Positions 1 to 7,013 of a DNA stretch of 15,379 nucleotides are shown piece by piece (positions within the stretch are counted from its first letter, which is position 1; each line of letters begins with the position of its first letter). The DNA comes from Bacillota bacterium (lineage in GTDB: Bacteria > Bacillota > Clostridia > Peptostreptococcales > Anaerovoracaceae): positions 1 to 15,379 of the forward strand of contig JAEEIC010000122.1 of the NCBI GenBank assembly GCA_016281165.1, in the 5' to 3' direction. A model generated the notes under the pieces. The model did no database searches. It was given only the letters and a program-made list of their open reading frames with translations, and was not told the DNA's origin. Both the position numbers and the translations under genes were made by a program.

Positions 1-153
1 AGGGCGATCGACAGTCTGTACTCGCGGAGGATAGTCAAAGAGATAGGAGCCGACAGGGGAGTCATCAGAGTATCCCCCCTCCACTGCCACGGAACAGACG
101 ATATCGACGGGTTCCTGAAGATCACCGCGAAGATCGCCGCCAGATACAATTGA
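1..153 (+). CDS. Class V aminotransferase-like protein, C-terminal end (partial)
   Basis: Only the last 50 codons are present and the start lies outside the window. The frame is open from base 1 and stops at TGA 151-153. The readable end contains VIRVSPLHCHGTDDIDGFL, which resembles the C-terminal small domain of class V PLP-dependent aminotransferases of the cysteine desulfurase/selenocysteine lyase type, where an R-[IVL]-S-x-x-H-x-Y/H-N/G-T-x-x-[DE]-[ID]-D motif precedes the last helix. The PLP lysine and the catalytic cysteine loop would lie upstream, so substrate cannot be judged. It converges on the tRNA-Ser gene and shares its hairpin terminator. The family call is by resemblance of a short tail and is moderately secure. 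Confidence 0.6.
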   Translation, partial: RAIDSLYSRRIVKEIGADRGVIRVSPLHCHGTDDIDGFLKITAKIAARYN

Positions 154-213
154 ACGGATGGGCGCTGCCCTCGCTCCGCTCCACTTGGTCCGCAGGACCT
201 TCACGCCCTCTCA

Positions 214-303
214 GGGTTCGAGTCCCATGGGGCCGGAAGACAAGAAAAAACAGGCACAAGGCCTGTTTTTCTTGTCTTGGCGGAGAGCATGGGACTCGAA
301 CCC
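214..303. repeat. Inverted copies of a tRNA T-arm flanking a terminator
   Basis: GGGTTCGAGTCCCATG at 214-229 on the plus strand is an exact inverted copy of 288-303, which is the T-arm of the minus-strand tRNA-Ser. Between them lies the terminator hairpin, so the whole segment is an imperfect palindrome of about 90 bp. The plus-strand copy is not part of a foldable tRNA: its T-stem would pair only three bases, the bases after it (GGGCCGG) have no upstream partner for an acceptor stem, and there is no CCA. It could be a decayed tRNA, or a partial inverted duplication of the tRNA end together with its terminator. Confidence 0.7.
237..278. terminator. Bidirectional intrinsic terminator
   Basis: The arm AAGACAAGAAAAAACAGGC (237-255) pairs with GCCTGTTTTTCTTGTCTT (261-278) across the loop ACAAG, with one unpaired A. 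The GC core CAGGC/GCCTG is followed by a T run in both directions (266-270 on plus, complement of 244-250 on minus). It therefore serves the aminotransferase gene on the plus strand and tRNA-Ser on the minus strand. Confidence 0.85.
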
Positions 304-365
304 ACGAGGCCTTTCAGCCCTACTCGCTTTCCAGGCGAGCTCCTTAGCCACTCGGTCAACTCTCC
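278..365 (-). tRNA. tRNA-Ser (anticodon GGA)
   Basis: Read on the minus strand, the 7-bp acceptor GGAGAGT/GCTCTCC (closing T-G wobble) is followed by discriminator G and an encoded CCA. The D-arm begins TGACCGAGTGG, as in bacterial serine tRNAs. The anticodon stem CTCGC/GCGAG encloses the loop CTGGAAA, giving anticodon GGA at 330-332, which reads UCC and UCU. A long variable arm (class II tRNA) precedes the T-arm GTGGG-TTCGAGT-CCCAT. Total length is 88 nt including CCA. Its promoter is at 417-445 and its terminator directly follows the CCA. Confidence 0.95.
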
Positions 366-391
366 GCGCTAATTGCTTTATTGCCATATGG

Positions 392-407
392 GGCCGCTCT
401 CGCGGCC
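392..407. other. Perfect hairpin in the tRNA-Ser leader
   Basis: GGCCGC-TCTC-GCGGCC is a perfect 6-bp stem with a 4-nt loop between the proposed tRNA promoter and the mature tRNA 5' end. No T run follows on either strand, so it is not a normal intrinsic terminator. It may be a structure in the tRNA precursor removed by RNase P. Confidence 0.4.
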
Positions 408-416
408 AGCTTTGAT

Positions 417-445
417 AGTCTACAATAATATCAGCCAAAAATCAA
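417..445 (-). promoter_or_regulatory. Probable tRNA-Ser promoter
   Basis: On the minus strand, TTGATT (440-445) is followed after exactly 17 nt by TAGACT (417-422), a fair sigma-A promoter about 50 nt upstream of the mature tRNA end in an AT-rich gap. The -10 element matches the consensus at four of six positions. Confidence 0.45.
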
Positions 446-489
446 CTATTATTTTCTGATACGCGCAAAAGACCACGCTTAAGACGCGC

Positions 490-1668
490 TCAGCTCACGA
501 TCCTGCTCTCCGGGCCCGCGGCCAGCTCGTCGCTCTCGCTTAGTATCAGCTCGCTTATATCCTCCCAGCCGCTGACGTCGAGCTCGCAGGCGCCGGTCAG
601 CGCCCTTCTGAAAACGTCCAGGGCCTCGTCCGCCGAATCGAAATCCTTGCTGAACTGCCTCCAGTCGGTCTTCTTCACGCTGCCGTCCGCCATCCTGATC
701 TCGGCGCTGCCGGGAACGTTGTACTCGACGGTGAAGCTCATCTGGTCGAGGCTCATGCAGGCCTGGATGAAGGTCTGACGGCCCAGAAGGTCGCGGTAAT
801 TGACGATGAAGAAGCCCCTCTCGCCCTTGGCGATCTTTTTGAGGCAGCCCGCGACCCTCTCCATGTCTTCATCGCTCGCGGGCACGCGTATGCCGAACTG
901 TTCGGACAGCTGGCTGTCGAGCTCCTCCTCGTAGACCTCCTCGTCCGAGAGACGCCCCATGAGATAGAAGATGCCGTGCACATAGTCGCCTATCACGGGC
1001 TCGCGCGAAAAAGCGTCCGCCGGAGCCAGGACCGAGGTGTAGAAGCCCAGGGCGCCGGTCCACAGGCGGTAGAACTCAAGGCCTGTAAGGGGATTGGTGA
1101 GCTTTTCGACCTCGTTTATGACCGCGTTCATTATCATGTGCGCGCTCTCATGGAAGTTCTTCGTCTCTCCGTCCGGGGGGAAGAGCCCGCAGGGGATCAG
1201 AGCCTCCTTCGCCAGCCCCGTCTCCCCGCTGATGCCCTCGCCGGGACCGTAGAGCTCGACGCTCTCGGCGAAGGCCAGGGTCTCGATGTAGAAATACCCG
1301 CCCTCCATCTGCGAGACATCCATGTCGTTGAGCAGGAGCTCGATGTTGAAGGGTATATCCATCCTGTCATAGGGGTCTTCGACTCTGAGGAGCCCCCAGA
1401 GTATGTCGGGATCGCTGTCTATCAGCCGGTCGACGTAGAGCAGGGATTCCTTCATCTCCGCGGAAAAAGGAGCCCAGAGCCTCACCCTGTCGTCTAGATC
1501 GTCGACGAAGACGTGTATCTCGCAGTCCTCGGAGGGGCTGAGCAGGTGAAGGCTGCAGCCCGTCCCCAGATCGTAGGTCTGTATGAGATCGCTGTTGGCG
1601 TCGAAAAAGCGCAGCAGGTCGCCCGGCTGCTCGAATCTATATCCTATATCCTCAAAATGGCTCGCCAT
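490..1668 (-). CDS. Unrecognised acidic 392-aa protein
   Basis: I do not recognise this family. The protein is strongly acidic, has no signal peptide and no membrane span, and should be cytoplasmic. It seems to have at least three parts: an N-terminal alpha/beta region (about 1-165), a middle segment around residues 172-215 (HMIMNAVINEVEKLTNPLTG, then FYRLWTGALGFYTSVL) that resembles the small beta-barrel-like unit of Clostridia hypothetical proteins, and a C-terminal region (285-375) that reads as an independent alpha/beta domain. An HESAH sequence at 173-177 matches the HExxH zinc pattern but is probably fortuitous. Start ATG 1668 lies 11 nt after the stop of the DUF4298 gene, with only a weak ribosome site (AGGTCA, about 10 nt upstream), suggesting co-transcription and coupling. 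Function unknown. Confidence 0.75.
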   Translation of the reverse strand: MASHFEDIGYRFEQPGDLLRFFDANSDLIQTYDLGTGCSLHLLSPSEDCEIHVFVDDLDDRVRLWAPFSAEMKESLLYVDRLIDSDPDILWGLLRVEDPYDRMDIPFNIELLLNDMDVSQMEGGYFYIETLAFAESVELYGPGEGISGETGLAKEALIPCGLFPPDGETKNFHESAHMIMNAVINEVEKLTNPLTGLEFYRLWTGALGFYTSVLAPADAFSREPVIGDYVHGIFYLMGRLSDEEVYEEELDSQLSEQFGIRVPASDEDMERVAGCLKKIAKGERGFFIVNYRDLLGRQTFIQACMSLDQMSFTVEYNVPGSAEIRMADGSVKKTDWRQFSKDFDSADEALDVFRRALTGACELDVSGWEDISELILSESDELAAGPESRIVS

Positions 1669-1679
1669 CTGTCAATGAC

Positions 1680-1985
1680 CTATTGTCCGCTGAGATAACG
1701 CGCGCAGAGCTTCAGCATGCGCACGAAGAGCTGCTTGTCCTCGTCGAGAAGTTCGAAGAGCCCGTCCTCCGAGAGGACGCCCCTTTTAAGATCCCCGGGG
1801 AGCTCTCCGGCTTCGTCAGCCTCAAAGTCTTCCATCCACTCGTCCGACGCGTAGTAGCGCTCAAGAGCCTCGACGCTCCCGCGCACGGCCTCGAAATCCG
1901 CGAGGGCCCTGTCCATATCCTTTACGGCCGCGGACGCTCTGTCCATCAGCCCTTCCATCTCCCTGATCCTTTCGGTCCTGTCCAT
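1680..1985 (-). CDS. DUF4298 family protein
   Basis: A 101-aa soluble protein. It opens MDRTERIREMEGLMDRASA and has a helical, coiled-coil-like first half. It then carries the signature stretch YYASDEWMEDFEADEAGELP followed by LKRGVLSEDGLFELLDE, which matches the small Bacillota family DUF4298 (PF14131) in order, spacing and length. The biochemical role of that family is unknown. The ATG at 1985 is chosen over one 63 nt upstream because GAGGAGG sits 6 nt before it. An extended -10 promoter (2039-2047) lies about 55 nt upstream. The gene leads a two-gene unit with the 392-aa protein, 11 nt downstream. Confidence 0.85.
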   Translation of the reverse strand: MDRTERIREMEGLMDRASAAVKDMDRALADFEAVRGSVEALERYYASDEWMEDFEADEAGELPGDLKRGVLSEDGLFELLDEDKQLFVRMLKLCARYLSGQ

Positions 1986-2038
1986 TTCATTCCTCCTCAG
2001 GCGCCGCCCCGCGAAGAGCCCGCGCCTTCTTACGCAAT

Positions 2039-2047
2039 ATGATAGCA
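2039..2047 (-). promoter_or_regulatory. Extended -10 promoter for the DUF4298 unit
   Basis: The minus strand reads TGC-TATCAT, an extended -10 with five of six consensus bases. No good -35 sits at 17 nt. The predicted transcript would have a leader of about 45-50 nt. Confidence 0.4.
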
Positions 2048-2096
2048 TAAGCGGCTCCGCGCGGGCGCAAAAAAAATATCCGGCCGCCGCAAAACA

Positions 2097-2105
2097 TGCT
2101 ATTAT
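2097..2105 (+). promoter_or_regulatory. Extended -10 promoter for the phosphoribosyltransferase
   Basis: The plus strand reads TGC-TATTAT in an AT-rich stretch, with no clear -35. It points away from the minus-strand promoter about 50 bp to the left, so the two transcription units start divergently. The 5' leader to the ATG at 2148 would be about 36 nt. Confidence 0.4.
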
Positions 2106-2147
2106 TAAATGTAAACCTTAACAGACGTTCTTGACGAGAGGTACATC

Positions 2148-2705
2148 ATGACTTATTCCATGGAGATAGCCGGCCTTCACAGGGAACTTCCCATCTGCCG
2201 GATCACAGACGACCTTTACATCGCGGCCTTCATCTGCTTCGGAGACGCCGAGCTCACCGTAGCCTGCGCGGCCGAGCTCCTGAAGCTGGTACCGCCCGAG
2301 GATTACGATTACATGCTCACCGCCGAGGCCAAGAGCATACCCCTGATACACGAGATGGCCCGCCAGTCCGGGGCGCCTAAGTATTTCATCGCCAGGAAGG
2401 GGCCCAAGGCCTACATGCCCGACCCCATCTTCGTGGAAGACAAGTCCATAACCACCGCCGGCAGCCAGAAGCTCTTCCTGGGCCGCGACGACGCCGGGAT
2501 CATCAAGGGCAAGCGCGTCCTGCTGGTCGACGACGTGATCTCCACCGGAGGCTCTCTCAGAGCCATGGAAGAGCTGGTGAAGCTGGCCGGAGGCCGCGTG
2601 ACCGGCCGCATCGCCGTCCTGGCGGAGGGAGACGCCGCCGAAAGAAAGGATATCGGCTTCCTCGCTCCCCTGCCCCTCTTCAACGCCGACGGAAGCGTAA
2701 AATAG
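2148..2705 (+). CDS. Purine-type phosphoribosyltransferase (adenine PRTase-like)
   Basis: A 185-aa cytosolic type I phosphoribosyltransferase, expected to transfer ribose-5-phosphate from PRPP to a purine base in salvage. The PRPP-binding loop is RVLLVDDVISTGGS at residues 123-136, with the two acidic residues and the following TGG intact. An EAKSIPLIHEMA segment (60-71) corresponds to the pyrophosphate-binding loop of adenine PRTases, and IARKGPKAYM (81-90) to the RKxxKxYM segment of the apt/xpt branch. Length fits apt-like enzymes. Start ATG is preceded by GAGAGG. It is the only complete plus-strand gene here and converges on the exporter operon, 29 bp stop to stop. Base specificity (adenine, xanthine or other) cannot be set from sequence. 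Confidence 0.85.
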   Translation: MTYSMEIAGLHRELPICRITDDLYIAAFICFGDAELTVACAAELLKLVPPEDYDYMLTAEAKSIPLIHEMARQSGAPKYFIARKGPKAYMPDPIFVEDKSITTAGSQKLFLGRDDAGIIKGKRVLLVDDVISTGGSLRAMEELVKLAGGRVTGRIAVLAEGDAAERKDIGFLAPLPLFNADGSVK

Positions 2706-2734
2706 CGCCGAGAGCGGCTGCTCCCCGGACGCCC

Positions 2735-4579
2735 TTATATCGCCGCGCCCTCGTTGAACTGCGAGTTCCACAGCTCCGCGTAGAAGCCGCCGGCTTTGAG
2801 CAGCTCCTCGTGGCTCCCGGTCTCCGCGATGTCGCCGTCCCTCATGACGATGATGACGTCGGCGTCCCTGATGGTCGAGAGCCTGTGGGCGATAGTGAAC
2901 GAGGTCCGGCCCTCAGTGAGCCTGTTCATGGCCTCCTGCACCTGCTGCTCCGTCCTCGTGTCGACCGAGGAAGTGGCCTCGTCGAGTATCAGGAAGGGAG
3001 CGTCCGCGATCATGGCCCTGGCTATGGTCATGAGTTGGCGCTGCCCCGCCGACATGTTGGAATCGTCGGTCAGCAGGGTATCATAGCCCTGCGGGAGCGA
3101 CTCTATGAATCTGTGTATGCCTGCCGCCCGGCAGGCTTTTTTGATCTCCTCGTCCGTCACGCCCTTCTTGCCGAAGGCCAAGTTGTCGCGCACGCTGCCG
3201 TTGAACAGCCAGGTATCCTGCAGGACCATGCAGAAGAGATCGTGCACGGCCTCGCGGGTCATCGCCGAGGTGTCTCTCCCCCCTATCAGTATGCGGCCCG
3301 AGTCGAGCTCGTAAAAGCGCATCAGGAGGTTCACGAGGGTGGTCTTGCCCGCTCCCGTGGGCCCGACTATGGCCACGTGGCTGGCGGGAGGCACGGTGAA
3401 GCTGAAGTCGCGAATGACCTTTTTATCCGGGGTATAGCCGAAGCTCACGTGGTCGAAGACGACCTCGCCGGCCCCCATGCCTCCGCAGTCCGCGATCTTG
3501 CCGCTCTCGTCCTCCATCTCCTCTTCCCTGAGGAACTGGAATATCCTTTCGGAGGCCGCGGCGGCGGTCTGCAGCGAGGTGGTGCCCTCCGCCACCTGGG
3601 TCAGGGGCTGGGTGAAGAGCTTGACGTAGACGATGAAGGCGACGATGACGCCGAAGCTCGTCTCTCCCCTCGATACCATCCAGGCGCCGAAGACGCAGAC
3701 GGCGACATATCCCAGGTTGCTCACGAACTCCATGATGGGCATCATCATGCCGCTCAGAAACTGCGACTTCCAGTTGGCCTCGTAGAGGAGCTCGTTGATC
3801 CCGTCAAAAGTCTTCTTCGACTCCTCTTCGCCGTTATAGGCCTTGACGATGATGTGGCCCGCGTACATCTCCTCGATATGGCCGTTGAGCCGGCCCAGAT
3901 AGACCGAGCGCTTGATGAAATAGGGCTGGGAGATCCTGATGATGCGCCTCATGGCGGCAAAGCCCAGAAGAGAGGAGCCGATAGACCACAGGGCCAGCCT
4001 GAGGTCAGTTATGAGCATCATGAAGGCGCAGCCGGCGAAGGTGATGACGGCGGCGACCATCTCCGCCACCGTCCTGTCGAGGGCCACGTTGAGGGTGTCG
4101 ATGTCGTTGGTGACCCTTGAGAGCAGGTCGCCGAAGCTCGAGGAGTCGGCCCGGGAGAGAGGTATGCGGTTGAGCTTTCTCGAGATCTCCCGCCTCATGG
4201 TCTGGGTGAGCCTGGCGGAGTAGGTCGTCATCGACCAGGACTCCGCGTAGGTGATCAGAGCCCCTATACCGTAGATGATCATGATCCTCACGCTCAGGGC
4301 CACGATGCGCTCCTTATCCATGTTCCCGCTCTTCATACCCGCGGTTATGAGGTCGGTGATCTGCCTCAAGGTATCGGGCCCGAAAAGGGTCAGGACCACG
4401 CTCAGCACCGCGCAGATGACGCCGGCGGCGACCAGGGGGAAGTATCTTCTGCTGTATCTTAGGACCATCTTCCAGGAGCTCTTGAAATCCTTCGGCTTTT
4501 CGGCCGCCTTCATGTCTCCCCTGCGGCCGGCGGAGGTCTTCATCTGGACCTGGCCCAGATCGTATCTGTCCTTTGCCAT
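2735..4579 (-). CDS. ABC exporter half-transporter, catalytic subunit of a heterodimer
   Basis: A 614-aa fusion of a six-helix type IV exporter membrane domain (about 40-330) and a nucleotide-binding domain (about 370-600). Visible motifs are Walker A GPTGAGKTT (406-414), Q-loop Q454, signature MSAGQ (509-513), Walker B FLILDE (529-534) with catalytic E534, and the switch histidine H565 in AHRLST. The catalytic glutamate and histidine are normal but the signature is altered (MSAGQ instead of LSGGQ). The partner gene upstream shows the opposite pattern, so together they form one consensus and one degenerate ATP site, as in heterodimeric exporters of the TM287/288, EfrCD and BmrCD type. A basic cytoplasmic N-terminal tail (about 1-35) precedes the first helix. 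Start ATG 4579 is one base after the partner's stop, with AGGAGG inside the partner's end. Substrate unknown; multidrug, lipid or peptide export are all possible. Confidence 0.93.
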   Translation of the reverse strand: MAKDRYDLGQVQMKTSAGRRGDMKAAEKPKDFKSSWKMVLRYSRRYFPLVAAGVICAVLSVVLTLFGPDTLRQITDLITAGMKSGNMDKERIVALSVRIMIIYGIGALITYAESWSMTTYSARLTQTMRREISRKLNRIPLSRADSSSFGDLLSRVTNDIDTLNVALDRTVAEMVAAVITFAGCAFMMLITDLRLALWSIGSSLLGFAAMRRIIRISQPYFIKRSVYLGRLNGHIEEMYAGHIIVKAYNGEEESKKTFDGINELLYEANWKSQFLSGMMMPIMEFVSNLGYVAVCVFGAWMVSRGETSFGVIVAFIVYVKLFTQPLTQVAEGTTSLQTAAAASERIFQFLREEEMEDESGKIADCGGMGAGEVVFDHVSFGYTPDKKVIRDFSFTVPPASHVAIVGPTGAGKTTLVNLLMRFYELDSGRILIGGRDTSAMTREAVHDLFCMVLQDTWLFNGSVRDNLAFGKKGVTDEEIKKACRAAGIHRFIESLPQGYDTLLTDDSNMSAGQRQLMTIARAMIADAPFLILDEATSSVDTRTEQQVQEAMNRLTEGRTSFTIAHRLSTIRDADVIIVMRDGDIAETGSHEELLKAGGFYAELWNSQFNEGAAI

Positions 4580-4580
4580 A

Positions 4581-6320
4581 CTAAAGATCCTCCTGCGAGA
4601 GCTGGGTGCGGGCTATCTCCCTGTAGACCGTACAGCTCCTCATGAGCTCGTCGTGGGTGCCCTGCCCCGCGACGCGGCCCTCGTCCAGGACTATTATCCT
4701 GTCCGCGTCCCTGATGGTCCCGATGCGCTGGGCGACTATGAGAGTGGTGACCCCCGCCGTCTCGCGCTTCAGGGCGCTGCGAAGAGCCCTGTCCGTCTTG
4801 TAGTCCAGGGCGCTGAAGCTGTCGTCGAAGATGTAGAACTCGGGCCTCTGATATATGGCCCTGGCGATGGAGAGCCTCTGCTTCTGCCCGCCCGAGACGT
4901 TGGTGCCGCCCCTGTTGACGGGGGAATCGATGCCCTCGGGCATGCCGTTCACGAAATCCTCGGCCTGGGCTATCCTCACGGCCCTTCTTACGTCCTCTTC
5001 GATATCCTCTTCGGAATAGGAGACGTTGGAGCGCACGGTGCCGGTGAAGAGCACGGCCTGCTGCGAGGCGTAGCCGATCTTGTCGCGCAGCTCCTCCAGA
5101 GGATAATCCTTCACGTTCCTGCCGTCGACCAGCACCTCGCCTTCGCCGGCGTCGAAGAACCTCATGACGAGATCGACGAGGGTGGTCTTGCCCGAGCCCG
5201 TGGCCCCGATGAAGGCTACGGTCCGGCCCGGCTCCGCCGTGAAGGAGACGTCTGAAAGAGCGGGAGCCGCGGCGCCCGGATAGGTGAAGGAGACGTTCCG
5301 AAACTCCAGGGAGCCTCTCTCCTTCGTTTCCATAAGAGCGGGGCCGTCGGCGATCTTCGGCTCGGTATCGAGTATGGCGTTGATCCTCTCGGCCGCTACC
5401 GAAGCCCTGGGGATCATGTTGAATATCATGTTGAGGCCCATGAAGGCCCGCACTATCCTCGCGGCGTAGGTCGAGAAGACCACCATCTCCGAGAAGATCA
5501 CCAGCTGCTCGGCGGCGCCCGCGGAGGCGATGAGGAAGGCGCCTATGCAATAGATACCGACGTTGAGCTCGTTGTTGATGAACCTTGTGACCGGCTGCAT
5601 GAGCCCCATCGCCCTTCTGGCCTGCAGGGCGTTCATGGTGAGCTCAAGATTCGCCCTGTCGAACTTCTCCTCCTCGTAATCCTCGGCGTTGTAGGCCCTT
5701 ATGACCCTCATGCCCGTCATGTTCTCGCGCGTGACCTCGTTGAGCCTGTCGGTGTAGCCCTGCATGCGGCGGAAGCGCGGGTGGGCGTAGATGATGAGGA
5801 AGATGAGCAGGGCGATCAGCAGCGAGATCGAGGCCGCGGTGAAGGCCAGCCACTGCCAGTAGCGGGTCGAGATCTTGTAGAAGGCGTAGCCCGCGGTGAT
5901 GGGGACCCTGACCAGCTGGTTGAAGGCCCGCGACATGATGTTCTGGATCTGGGTGCAGTCGTTGGTCGACCTGGTGATGAGCGACGCGGTCGAAAAGCGG
6001 TCTATCTCTTCCATGGAGAAGGTCTCGACCTTGTCGAAAATGAGCTTGCGCAGATGCTGCGAGAAGGAGGCCGCCAGCCTGGCGGAAAAATACCGGGAAA
6101 GGACGGAGGCGGCGAAAGCCAGCAGGGAAAAGAGCAGCATCATTCTGCCGCTCGCGAATATATCGCCCACGGTGCTCCCCGGGGTGTTGACCTTTATTGT
6201 TATCTCGGACATGTAGTCGGGAACGGTGAGCTCGAAGACCACCTGCAGCGAGATGAATATGACGACGCCCAGGGCGTAAAGAGCCTGGCTGCGCGTCATC
6301 TTTTTGAAAAGCCTTATCAT
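4581..6320 (-). CDS. ABC exporter half-transporter, degenerate-site subunit
   Basis: A 579-aa half-transporter: membrane domain (about 1-320, six helices, starting almost at once with MIRLFKKMTRSQALYALG) and nucleotide-binding domain (about 338-575). Motifs are Walker A GATGSGKTT (372-380), Q-loop Q420 and a canonical signature VSGGQ (475-479). Walker B is FYIFDD (495-500), with aspartate D500 in place of the catalytic glutamate, and the switch position is Q531 in VAQRIGT instead of histidine. These two changes mark the degenerate site of heterodimeric exporters, while its normal signature completes the catalytic site of the partner. Its ATG overlaps the TGA of the acetyltransferase gene by 4 bp (ATGA), and its own stop is 1 bp before the partner's ATG, so all three should be made together. 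Confidence 0.93.
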   Translation of the reverse strand: MIRLFKKMTRSQALYALGVVIFISLQVVFELTVPDYMSEITIKVNTPGSTVGDIFASGRMMLLFSLLAFAASVLSRYFSARLAASFSQHLRKLIFDKVETFSMEEIDRFSTASLITRSTNDCTQIQNIMSRAFNQLVRVPITAGYAFYKISTRYWQWLAFTAASISLLIALLIFLIIYAHPRFRRMQGYTDRLNEVTRENMTGMRVIRAYNAEDYEEEKFDRANLELTMNALQARRAMGLMQPVTRFINNELNVGIYCIGAFLIASAGAAEQLVIFSEMVVFSTYAARIVRAFMGLNMIFNMIPRASVAAERINAILDTEPKIADGPALMETKERGSLEFRNVSFTYPGAAAPALSDVSFTAEPGRTVAFIGATGSGKTTLVDLVMRFFDAGEGEVLVDGRNVKDYPLEELRDKIGYASQQAVLFTGTVRSNVSYSEEDIEEDVRRAVRIAQAEDFVNGMPEGIDSPVNRGGTNVSGGQKQRLSIARAIYQRPEFYIFDDSFSALDYKTDRALRSALKRETAGVTTLIVAQRIGTIRDADRIIVLDEGRVAGQGTHDELMRSCTVYREIARTQLSQEDL

Positions 6321-6883
6321 CCTGCCTCTTTTCCTCTGCCGCCGGCGGGCCCCGTGAGCCTCAGGCTGAAGATCCCGCCGTCAAAAAATATGTCATTGCC
6401 CTCCGCGTCCTTATAGAAGGAGACGCGCTCGGTGCCTGTGAGCTCAAAGCCCAGGGCGAGAAGCAGCCTCACCGAAGGACCGTTGTCCAGGGCGGTCCCG
6501 GCGGTGACGAGGGCGCTCCCCTCTTCGCTCAGGCTGCCGAGCGCCGCTCTTATGCTCTCCCCCGCGAAGCCCCGGCCGTGAAAGGCGGGATCGAAGCAAT
6601 AGCCAAGCTCATACCCGTATTCCCTGCGGTTGAGGGAGATGTAGCCGATGAAGCGGTCCTCAAAGCAGACGGCGAAGAATCGGTGCTCGGCGCTGTCCGC
6701 GAAAGACGCCCAGCGTTCGACGCGCCTTCTTACGGCCTCTTCGGCGGTATCCTTGGGAGTGTCGTAGCGGGCGTATGCGGTCTTCCCGACCGCGGCCCAC
6801 ATCGCGCGGACCGCTGCCCAGTCCTCCGCCCGCACGCGCCTCACGCTGAGGCGCTCTGTTTTGATCTCCCGTACGGGCTCCAT
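6317..6883 (-). CDS. GNAT family N-acetyltransferase (RimJ/RimL-like)
   Basis: A 188-aa cytosolic GNAT enzyme. It begins with the RimJ/RimL-like TERLSVRRVRAEDWAAV (9-25). The acetyl-CoA pyrophosphate loop is FHGRGFAGESIRAAL (101-115), matching the R/Q-x-x-G-x-G/A pattern, and DNGPSVRLLLALGFELTG (133-150) is the closing helix and strand motif of the family. Known members acetylate ribosomal protein N-termini, antibiotics or small amines; the acceptor cannot be read here. It is the first gene of the operon with the two exporter halves (4-bp overlap), so modification and export of a common substrate is possible but inferred. GGAGG lies about 10 nt before ATG 6883 and a strong promoter is at 6926-6934. 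Confidence 0.88.
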   Translation of the reverse strand: MEPVREIKTERLSVRRVRAEDWAAVRAMWAAVGKTAYARYDTPKDTAEEAVRRRVERWASFADSAEHRFFAVCFEDRFIGYISLNRREYGYELGYCFDPAFHGRGFAGESIRAALGSLSEEGSALVTAGTALDNGPSVRLLLALGFELTGTERVSFYKDAEGNDIFFDGGIFSLRLTGPAGGRGKEAG

Positions 6884-6907
6884 CCCTCATAGCCTCCGCT
6901 CATAAAA

Positions 6908-6920
6908 AACGAATATCGTT
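6908..6920. promoter_or_regulatory. Candidate operator palindrome at the exporter-operon start site
   Basis: AACGA-ATA-TCGTT is a perfect 5-bp inverted repeat placed just downstream of the -10 box, covering the expected transcription start. That is a typical position for a repressor site. No experimental evidence; the regulator is unknown, though an XRE protein is encoded about 100 bp away. Confidence 0.4.
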
Positions 6921-6925
6921 ATTTG

Positions 6926-6934
6926 ATTATACCA
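6926..6934 (-). promoter_or_regulatory. Strong extended -10 promoter of the GNAT-ABC operon
   Basis: The minus strand reads TGG-TATAAT, a perfect -10 with a TGn extension. There is no convincing -35; the space upstream is taken by the palindrome AGCGGGCCCGCT at 6936-6947. Expected start near 6919 leaves a leader of about 35 nt to ATG 6883. Confidence 0.65.
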
Positions 6935-6935
6935 C

Positions 6936-6947
6936 AGCGGGCCCGCT
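6936..6947. promoter_or_regulatory. 12-bp perfect palindrome in the -35/-10 spacer
   Basis: AGCGGGCCCGCT is fully self-complementary and sits directly upstream of the extended -10 of the GNAT-ABC operon. It may be an operator half of the regulatory region, together with 6908-6920; being pure GC dyad in a GC-rich genome, it could also be chance. Confidence 0.3.
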
Positions 6948-6970
6948 CCTGCACGGTCTTAGCCGGGCAT

Positions 6971-6999
6971 ATAAAAACGCGGCCCGCGAAGGGCCGCGT
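6971..6999 (-). terminator. Intrinsic terminator after the XRE gene
   Basis: On the minus strand, ACGCGGCCC (6991-6999) and GGGCCGCGT (6977-6985) form a 9-bp GC stem around the loop TTCGC, followed by TTTTTAT. It begins 15 nt after the XRE stop and separates that gene from the GNAT-ABC promoter. Confidence 0.9.
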
Positions 7000-7013
7000 C
7001 TATCATTTTTCGT

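Noticed and set aside
154..236. A functional plus-strand tRNA
   Set aside because: Only a T-loop-like sequence is present. The acceptor stem cannot pair, the anticodon loop would be 3 nt, and there is no CCA.
392..407. GGCCGC hairpin as terminator of the 392-aa protein gene
   Set aside because: No T run follows on the minus strand, and it lies downstream of the tRNA promoter; I see no convincing terminator for that gene.
2810..4120. Long open frames antisense to real genes, for example 2810-4120 and 13033-14742 on plus
   Set aside because: They lie opposite complete genes with intact family motifs, have composition typical of GC-rich shadow frames and show no domain or ribosome site.
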